NCBI RefSeq assembly: GCF_036867415.1
Contig: NZ_JBAJHU010000001.1
Location: 1-64,000 of the forward strand
Reading direction: 5' to 3'
DNA length: 64,000 nt
From: Rossellomorea sp036867415
GTDB lineage: Bacteria > Bacillota > Bacilli > Bacillales > Bacillaceae_B
Made by a program: the position numbers and the translations under genes. How positions within the stretch are numbered: the first letter of the stretch is position 1; every line of letters starts with the position of its first letter. The notes beneath the pieces were generated by a model, which saw only the letters and a program-made list of their open reading frames with translations, was not told the origin of the DNA and did not search any database. This document shows positions 59,390 through 64,000 of the stretch, one piece after another.

Positions 59390-59578
59390 GGGGAGCCGTT
59401 GGACATTTGGGAGTTGTAAGCCCCCCTTTAGCACAGAGGGACGGTATTATAATTCCAATAAGTTAAACACGTTGAATTGGTAGTCTGATCCCTACATTAA
59501 ATCCTAATGAAAAGGGATTACTCAATCCTCATATATAGAAAAATATGGTATACTAACTATGCCTGATGTTACCAGGCG

Positions 59579-59664
59579 ATCTTTGTTAAGGGAGGCGTTC
59601 ATTATGAATAACCATTTTGAATCGAACAAGAGACACAAGGGGAGCACGCCTCATTAACAAAGAT
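59579..59664 (+). promoter_or_regulatory. long stem-loop that encloses a mini-ORF and sequesters its ribosome binding site
   Basis: ATCTTTGTTAA (59579-59589) is the exact complement of TTAACAAAGAT (59654-59664). After a two-to-one bulge the stem continues with GAGGCGT (59592-59598) against ACGCCTC (59646-59652), so 18 base pairs in total. The loop holds the start and most of a 17-codon frame, and the GGGAGG site of that frame lies in the left arm. A leader that senses ribosomes or a ligand is a fair inference. Confidence 0.7.
59604..59657 (+). CDS. 17-residue leader peptide (candidate)
   Basis: The frame reads MNNHFESNKRHKGSTPH, preceded at a good distance by GGGAGG and ending at a TAA inside the right arm of the stem. 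Its position, size and paired ribosome binding site are typical of regulatory leader peptides. It has no rare-codon run or arrest motif that I recognise. The downstream gene is a GNAT acetyltransferase. Confidence 0.5.
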   Translation: MNNHFESNKRHKGSTPH

Positions 59665-59701
59665 GACGACGCGTTTCCCGATATTGAAAGGGGAAAATAA
59701 G

Positions 59702-60142
59702 ATGAGTGTAAGATTGGAAGAAATCAATTCAGCGAACTGGTATGAGTGCTGCCAATTAGGATTATCACAGGAACAGGCCGAGTATATGGAATCAAATGCT
59801 GTTTCCATCGCACAAACGAAATTCGAACCGACGCTCAAGCCATATGCGATTTACTGTGATGACAAAATCGCAGGATTCCTGATGTTCAATTCGGTAAAGG
59901 AAGAACTTGACGGGTACTGGGTCTACCGGATCATGGTTGACGAGGCCAGCCAGGGCAAAGGAATAGGGAAAGAAGCCACGAGATTAATGATCGAAGAAAT
60001 GGCCAAGCTGCCGGATGCGGACAAGATCGTGGTCGGCTACCACCCGGATAACAAGGGAGCCCATAACCTGTATGCAGGTTTAGGGTTTGTCGATGAGGGA
60101 GATCGATTTGGCAGGGAGATGGCTGTGGTTAAATATATATAA
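59702..60142 (+). CDS. GNAT-family N-acetyltransferase
   Basis: This 146-residue acetyltransferase has the acetyl-CoA loop DEASQGKGIGKEATRLMIEEM (RxxGxG type) near residue 80 and the C-terminal NKGAHNLYAGLGFVDEGD. The N-terminal LGLSQEQAEYMESNAVSIAQTKFEPTLKPYAIYCDDKIAGFLMF resembles the BltD/spermidine acetyltransferase group, so a polyamine or similar amine is a possible substrate. AAAGGGG precedes the ATG at 59702. Translation may be controlled by the structured leader upstream. A terminator follows. Confidence 0.88.
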   Translation: MSVRLEEINSANWYECCQLGLSQEQAEYMESNAVSIAQTKFEPTLKPYAIYCDDKIAGFLMFNSVKEELDGYWVYRIMVDEASQGKGIGKEATRLMIEEMAKLPDADKIVVGYHPDNKGAHNLYAGLGFVDEGDRFGREMAVVKYI

Positions 60143-60150
60143 GCAGATAG

Positions 60151-60180
60151 GACGGTTCTTCAATGAGGAACCGTCTTTTT
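60151..60180 (+). terminator. terminator of the acetyltransferase gene
   Basis: GACGGTTC and GAACCGTC pair perfectly, followed by TTTTT. Confidence 0.9.
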
Positions 60181-60264
60181 GGTGGTGAAATTAACCAGGA
60201 CAAAATTAAGAATCGATGAGTTGCGTATGAGTCATGGATGTGGTTTAATATCATTATACCCATT

Positions 60265-60285
60265 AAATCGTAATCATTACGATTT
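60265..60285 (+). promoter_or_regulatory. Zur box
   Basis: This is a perfect 10-1-10 inverted repeat with the half-site AAATCGTAAT, matching the Bacillus Zur consensus (TAAATCGTAATNATTACGATTTA). It ends 24 bases before the start of rpsN, which is a known Zur target in its zinc-independent form. Confidence 0.93.
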
Positions 60286-60309
60286 GAAAATAGATAGGAG
60301 GACATTCGT

Positions 60310-60579
60310 TTGGCCAAGAAATCAAAAGTCGCAAAGGAAAAGAAGCGTCAGGAGACGGTGTTGAAATATGCAGAGCTGAGGAGAGAGTTGAAGGAAAAGG
60401 GGGACTACGAGGCGCTAAAGAAACTCCCGCGGGATTCTTCCCCCACACGCCTGATGAACCGGTGCGAGGTAACCGGAAGACCGCGCGGATACCTTAGGAA
60501 GTTTAAGATGTCACGAATCGCATTCCGTGAATTGGCGCACAAAGGACAGATTCCCGGAGTGAAGAAATCAAGCTGGTAA
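60310..60579 (+). CDS. rpsN: 30S ribosomal protein S14, zinc-independent form
   Basis: This 89-residue S14 paralogue starts at a TTG behind ATAGGAGG. It contains RDSSPTRLMNRCEVTGRPRGYLRKFKMSRIAFRELAHKGQIPGVKKSSW, with a single cysteine in place of the zinc-binding CxxC...CxxC of the main S14. Such C-minus forms replace the zinc form under zinc limitation, freeing zinc. The Zur box upstream and rpmE2 downstream confirm the context. It corresponds to B. subtilis YhzA. Confidence 0.97.
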   Translation: MAKKSKVAKEKKRQETVLKYAELRRELKEKGDYEALKKLPRDSSPTRLMNRCEVTGRPRGYLRKFKMSRIAFRELAHKGQIPGVKKSSW

Positions 60580-60598
60580 AAAGGAAGGAGCATGACAT

Positions 60599-60847
60599 AT
60601 GAAAAGAGGCATACACCCTGAATACCATGATGTGGTGTTCATGGATACCATTAGCGGATTTAAATTTCTGACGGGTTCCACCATGACGTCGGATGAAACG
60701 ATCGAGTGGGAGGATGGGAATGTCTATCCGCTCTTGAAAGTGGAAATCAGTTCCGACACCCATCCGTTCTACACGGGAAGACAGAAGTTCTCCGATCGCG
60801 GAGGACGTGCGGATCGCTTCATGAAAAAATACAATATGAAAAAATAA
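60599..60847 (+). CDS. rpmE2: 50S ribosomal protein L31 type B, zinc-independent form
   Basis: This 82-residue L31 starts MKRGIHPEYHDVVFMDTISGFKFLTGSTM and ends with HPFYTGRQKFSDRGGRADRFMKKY. It lacks the CxxC of zinc-binding L31, so it is the type B form (YtiA in B. subtilis). AAGGAAGGAG precedes the ATG. It lies 19 bases after rpsN and is almost certainly co-transcribed from the Zur-controlled promoter. Confidence 0.97.
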   Translation: MKRGIHPEYHDVVFMDTISGFKFLTGSTMTSDETIEWEDGNVYPLLKVEISSDTHPFYTGRQKFSDRGGRADRFMKKYNMKK

Positions 60848-61204
60848 TCAGGAAGGGCTGCGAATAGTTGGTTTGATAATAAAAGTCTGCAATAGCTAAT
60901 AACAAGAGCAATTCGATCATAGAGACAGAAAATTGATAATAAACGAAAGCAGTTTCCGACAATTTGATAATAAATTTCTCATTTTCGATAATAAATCTTT
61001 TGATTTCGATAATAAATTCAAAGAATTCGATAATAAAAGAGTGAGCAGGGTTACGGCAGCTTAATGATTTTGTCTGATTGACTTGAAAGTGAATCTTTTT
61101 TACCTATCAAGAGATCCATTGTAACGGTGCAACGTTAAAATCAGGCGGAATTTTTAAAAAATGATCTATTGAGGCTGGAGTTTTCATTGGAAAGGGGTAT
61201 GAGT
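60848..61204. other. intergenic region after rpmE2
   Basis: Most of this stretch is the phased TTGATAATAA/TCGATAATAA array at 60873-61036. The rest contains AACGGTGCAACGTT at about 61120. No clear terminator for rpmE2 and no gene are visible. Confidence 0.6.
60873..61036. repeat. phased T(T/C)GATAATAA array, eight units
   Basis: TTGATAATAA occurs at 60873, 60933 and 60964. TCGATAATAA occurs at 60985, 61006 and 61027. Variant words TAGCTAATAA (60893) and TCGATCATA (60913) fill the gaps. Steps are 20, 20, 20, 31, 21, 21 and 21 bp. The last four units are exactly in phase. Confidence 0.85.
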
Positions 61205-61834
61205 ATGACTGAATTCTGGGAATCAAGTTTCATACAAAATCAAACAATGTGGGGGTTTGAACCTGCAGATTCGGCGATCCGGACGAAGGATTTTTTCCTT
61301 AAGAAGAACGTGAAGGATGTCTTGATCCCGGGGATTGGATACGGCCGGAATGCGAAGGTTTTTACTGACAACGGAATGGATGTTACCGGGATCGAGATTT
61401 CAAAAACGGCGATTGAGCTGGCGCGGGAAAGCGGGATCGAGATTCCGATTTCCCACGGGCCGGTATCCGGTATGCCGTTCGACAACAAACAGTATGGCGG
61501 GATTTTCAGCTATGCGCTCCTCCACTTGTTGAGTGAAGAAGAGCGGTTGAAGTTTATCCGCGACTGCTATGAGCAGCTGAAACCTGGCGGCTACATGGTG
61601 TTTACGACGATTTCTAAAGATGCCCCGATGTACGGGAAGGGCAGGCAGCTTGGCAAGGATTATTTCGAGATCATGGAGGGCGTGAAAATGTTCTTTTATG
61701 ATAGCGATACGATCAAACGGGACTTTGGAGATTATGGACTTGTAGACGTCTCGGAGATTTTGGAACCTAATAAGAATGCGGAGGGGAAGCCCCCGTTTCC
61801 GTTTTTAGTAATTACATGTCATAAACTCAAATAA
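61205..61834 (+). CDS. class I SAM-dependent methyltransferase
   Basis: This 209-residue methyltransferase has motif I DVLIPGIGYGRNAKVFTDNGMDVTGIEIS at residues 38-66, an acidic end of strand 2 (GIEIS), FDNKQYGGIFSYALLHLLSEEER (motif IV region) and LKPGGYMVFTTISKDAP. The acceptor is unknown; the small size and YALLHLL segment resemble thiopurine/tellurite-type methyltransferases. The ATG at 61205 is six bases after AAAGGGG; the earlier ATG at 61199 is too close. Confidence 0.88.
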   Translation: MTEFWESSFIQNQTMWGFEPADSAIRTKDFFLKKNVKDVLIPGIGYGRNAKVFTDNGMDVTGIEISKTAIELARESGIEIPISHGPVSGMPFDNKQYGGIFSYALLHLLSEEERLKFIRDCYEQLKPGGYMVFTTISKDAPMYGKGRQLGKDYFEIMEGVKMFFYDSDTIKRDFGDYGLVDVSEILEPNKNAEGKPPFPFLVITCHKLK

Positions 61835-61952
61835 AAAAGAATGCCATTGACGATACGTCCAATTCCATCCTGTAATATGTGTTAACTCCCATGAAAATGG
61901 GAAACTAGTATAAAGAAAGGTTTACCAGAAGAATGAAAAAGGAGTGGAACGG

Positions 61953-62843
61953 ATGAATCAAAGTCAATTGGATCGAATGAAGAATGGTAAAGGGTTTATT
62001 GCAGCCCTGGATCAGAGCGGCGGCAGTACACCAAAGGCATTGGAAGCTTATGGCGTGATGGGGGATTCCTATTCGAATGAGGACGAAATGTTCGAACAGG
62101 TGCACGAGATGCGCACGAGAATTATCACATCTCCTGCTTTCAGTTCAGAGTACATCCTTGGAGTGATTTTGTTCGAGCAGACAATGGACAGTAAGGTAGA
62201 GGGGAAATATACGGCGGATTATCTGGCTGAACATCATATTGTGCCGTTCTTGAAAGTGGATAAAGGACTGGCTGAAAAAGAAAACGGCGTCCAGCTCATG
62301 AAGCCGAATCCGGATCTTGATGAGACGCTTCGCCGTGCGAATGAACGGAATATTTTCGGCACCAAAATGCGTTCGGTCATCCATGAACCGAATCTAGCGG
62401 TGATAAAGGCTGTTGTGGACCAGCAATTCGAAATCGGCAAGAAAATCATAGCGGCAGATCTGCTTCCGATCATCGAGCCGGAAGTGAATATCCACAGTGA
62501 ACGCAAGGAAGAGTGCGAAGAAATCCTGCGGACGGAGATCCTCAAGCATCTGAATGATTTGTCCGAAGATGAACATGTAATGCTGAAGCTCACGATTCCA
62601 ACAAAGGCAAATGCGTATAAAGAATTGATCGAGCATCCGCGCGTCGTCCGGGTGGTTGCACTCTCCGGCGGTTACTCCCGTGAAGAAGCGAACGAGAAGC
62701 TGAAAGAAAACGATGGCATGATCGCAAGCTTCTCCCGGGCGCTGGCTGAGGAATTACGATTCAATCAAACGGGTGAAGAATTTGACGGGGCCATGAAGAG
62801 TGCAATTGAGTCGATTTATGATGCTTCTGTTAATAAAAAATAA
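61953..62843 (+). CDS. fda: fructose-bisphosphate aldolase, class I
   Basis: This 296-residue aldolase splits fructose 1,6-bisphosphate in glycolysis using a Schiff-base lysine. It starts MNQSQLDRMKNGKGFIAALDQSGGSTPKALEAYGV, then has GVILFEQTMD, VPFLKVDKGLAEKENGVQLMKPNP, EPEVNIHSERKEECEEIL and MLKLTIPTKANAY. Sequence and length fit the bacterial class I (FdaB, staphylococcal-type) enzyme. AAAAAGGAG lies eight bases before the ATG at 61953. Bacilli often also have a class II enzyme elsewhere. Confidence 0.96.
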   Translation: MNQSQLDRMKNGKGFIAALDQSGGSTPKALEAYGVMGDSYSNEDEMFEQVHEMRTRIITSPAFSSEYILGVILFEQTMDSKVEGKYTADYLAEHHIVPFLKVDKGLAEKENGVQLMKPNPDLDETLRRANERNIFGTKMRSVIHEPNLAVIKAVVDQQFEIGKKIIAADLLPIIEPEVNIHSERKEECEEILRTEILKHLNDLSEDEHVMLKLTIPTKANAYKELIEHPRVVRVVALSGGYSREEANEKLKENDGMIASFSRALAEELRFNQTGEEFDGAMKSAIESIYDASVNKK

Positions 62844-62852
62844 AGGGTTTCG

Positions 62853-62888
62853 GCCTTCTGCTTCCTTGGGGAGCGGGAGGCTTTTTTG
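62853..62888 (+). terminator. terminator of fda
   Basis: GCCTTCTGCTTCC pairs with GGAGCGGGAGGC with small mismatches, followed by TTTTTTG. Confidence 0.75.
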
Positions 62889-62962
62889 TATTTTATAAAG
62901 GAAATCACCTATCTTACTAGAACTTATATATAGGTAATAAATAGAAAAGGAGAATAGTTGAT

Positions 62963-63919
62963 GTGAGTAATTATATAATTCCGGCAATCATTGCTTTTAT
63001 AGTAGTCGCTGTTTTATCCCCGCTGTTCATTGCTCTATTAAGAAAATTAAAGCTGCTTCAGCCGATCAGGAAAGAGCTTCCTTCCAATCATCAGTTGAAA
63101 AAAGGGACTCCGTTAATGTTTGGAATCATTCTTTTAGTAGGAATTATAATATCTGTTCTCTTTTTGCCGACTCCATTCATGTATTTCCTGGCTGTTACGT
63201 ACATTCTATTTGGGTTTATCGGTTTTTTGGATGACTTTTGGAAAGCTTCACGCCAGGATCCATTAGGGGTATCGGGGAGGACCAAGCTTGTGCTGCAATT
63301 TCTGTTTACGGGTTCACTGCTTTTCTACGTGATCAGCGAACTGGGTATCGAAACCGGGATTCGTATTACTGAAAATGTCTCATTTGATCTTCCGATGGTA
63401 GTCTATATCATTGTGATTGCCTTATTCGTTGTTGGTTCTGCAAATGCTATTAATTTTACGGATGGCCTGGACGGGCTTTTAGGTGTGGTGGCCATTCCTA
63501 CATATTTTTTCTTCTTTGTGATTTCAGACACTTCAGAGGTGAAGCTATTTTGTTTGGTAATGATTGGATGCTTACTCGGTTTTCTGATTTATAATCTATT
63601 CCCGGCCAAAGCGTTTATGGGGGATACGGGATCATTGGCGATAGGCGGATCCCTTTCATTTCTTGCCATTATTGAGAAAGTGGAGATTCTGATTCCGCTG
63701 TTATTCATTATCTATTTTGCCGAACAGCTTTCGGTAATCCTGCAGGTTGCTTCATTTAAACTCACAGGGAAGAGGATCTTCCGGATGACGCCGATTCATT
63801 TTCACTATGGGTTGAAATACGGGTGGTCCGAGAATACGATTGTCACGGTCTTTGGGTTGGTCTCTTGGATTTGTACGTTTATTTGTTTGGCTTATTGGAG
63901 GTTTGTTTTGCATCCGTAA
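62963..63919 (+). CDS. MraY-like polyprenyl-phosphate sugar-phosphate transferase
   Basis: This 318-residue membrane enzyme has about ten helices. It carries the family motifs NHQLKKGTPLMFG near residue 43, the DDFWK acid pair near 91, ANAINFTDGLDGL near 160, FPAKAFMGDTGSLAIGG near 213 and the MraY-type HFHYGLKYGWSE near 275. The HFHY histidine block points to MraY rather than to WecA/TagO, but the gene is not in a dcw (cell-division) cluster, so it may be a paralogue with another role. GTG start, AAAAGGAG upstream. Confidence 0.85.
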   Translation: MSNYIIPAIIAFIVVAVLSPLFIALLRKLKLLQPIRKELPSNHQLKKGTPLMFGIILLVGIIISVLFLPTPFMYFLAVTYILFGFIGFLDDFWKASRQDPLGVSGRTKLVLQFLFTGSLLFYVISELGIETGIRITENVSFDLPMVVYIIVIALFVVGSANAINFTDGLDGLLGVVAIPTYFFFFVISDTSEVKLFCLVMIGCLLGFLIYNLFPAKAFMGDTGSLAIGGSLSFLAIIEKVEILIPLLFIIYFAEQLSVILQVASFKLTGKRIFRMTPIHFHYGLKYGWSENTIVTVFGLVSWICTFICLAYWRFVLHP

Positions 63920-63943
63920 TGAAGGTGAGAGGGGAAGGGGAAT

Positions 63944-64000
63944 ATGAGTGAGCAAGTTCAATCTATAAATGAGTGTATTGATTTAGAAGATGGGTTGAGA
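63944..64000 (+). CDS. start of an unidentified protein (partial)
   Basis: AGGGGAAGGGG precedes the ATG at 63944, and the frame MSEQVQSINECIDLEDGLR is open to the end of the window. The piece is too short to identify. It starts 24 bases after the MraY-like gene in the same direction and may be in an operon with it. Confidence 0.6.
   Translation, partial: MSEQVQSINECIDLEDGLR

Larger units (their letters stand above)
59390..59701. other. structured leader region upstream of the acetyltransferase gene
   Basis: After the germination operon there is a TATACT word at 59549, a small hairpin GCCTG...CAGGC at 59561-59577, and then a long stem-loop (59579-59664) around a 17-codon frame. The acetyltransferase gene starts 38 bases after the stem-loop. 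Confidence 0.6.

Noticed and set aside
60873..61036. CRISPR array
   Set aside because: The repeated word is only 9-10 bp, the interval is 20-21 bp with 11-12 bp spacers, and there are no cas genes. This does not fit any CRISPR type.
60873..61036. Repeat-containing coding region with 7-residue units
   Set aside because: The steps mix 20, 21 and 31 bp, so no reading frame is kept, and stop codons are frequent.

Overview
The window is chromosomal DNA of a Gram-positive, endospore-forming member of the Bacillaceae. The evidence is two gerA-gerB-gerC type germinant-receptor operons, strong AAGGAGG-type ribosome binding sites, frequent TTG/GTG starts, a Zur-controlled rpsN/rpmE2 pair, and many Bacillus-type families (YitT, DUF3231, PaiB, YdhK, CzcD, DinB). 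I cannot fix the genus. I see no rRNA, tRNA, prophage, transposase or CRISPR array.

Layout. 1-3.7 kb: CBO0543-like membrane protein, MBL hydrolase, DUF421 protein, zinc alcohol dehydrogenase. 3.8-6.2 kb: katG on the minus strand with PerR-like boxes upstream. 7-12.1 kb: a D-galactonate-type catabolic cluster (dgoD, KDPG/KDPGal aldolase, PfkB kinase, IclR regulator) divergent from a GntP permease; the shared intergenic region holds cre-like sites and a repeated 13-mer. 12.4-15 kb: manganese catalase, two small proteins, a DinB protein. 15.1-18.6 kb: first germinant-receptor operon, whose permease gene is frameshifted in a T7 run. 19-24.2 kb: secreted metzincin-type protease, XRE-cupin regulator divergent from a LysE exporter, czcD, an MFS exporter. 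24.4-36.1 kb: two independent two-component system plus ABC transporter modules of the peptide-sensing/detoxification kind, separated by a serine hydrolase and a helix-hairpin-helix/DNA-alkylation-repair-like protein. 36.3-51 kb: assorted single genes (MBL hydrolase, ArsR-like regulator, flavin reductase-like protein, PaiB, YitT, second DinB, MFS, LysR with a TauE exporter, WYL regulator, DUF3231). 51.1-54.9 kb: a histidine kinase-response regulator operon ending in a decayed lipoprotein gene, divergent from a YdhK lipoprotein. 55.2-59.4 kb: small Arg/Asp-rich protein and a second, intact germinant-receptor operon. 59.5-64 kb: GNAT acetyltransferase behind a structured leader, Zur box with rpsN-rpmE2, methyltransferase, class I fructose-bisphosphate aldolase, MraY-like transferase and the start of one further gene.

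The most unusual signal lies between the genes. At least five intergenic gaps carry arrays in which a short word (TTGATAATA, TCGATAATA, GGATCATA or TTCGATT) recurs every 20-21 bp with unrelated spacer sequence. The word differs between arrays but is nearly constant within one. Two further arrays have other periods. A second dispersed family is built on GGGACA...TGTCCC and appears at a dozen or so places, often as tandem copies, including a 64-bp pair 2.6 kb apart that matches at 58 of 64 positions. The third notable signal is a 17-codon reading frame enclosed in a long stem-loop that buries its own ribosome binding site, just upstream of the acetyltransferase.

All calls were made by reading the sequence and recalling families. 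No database search was run.
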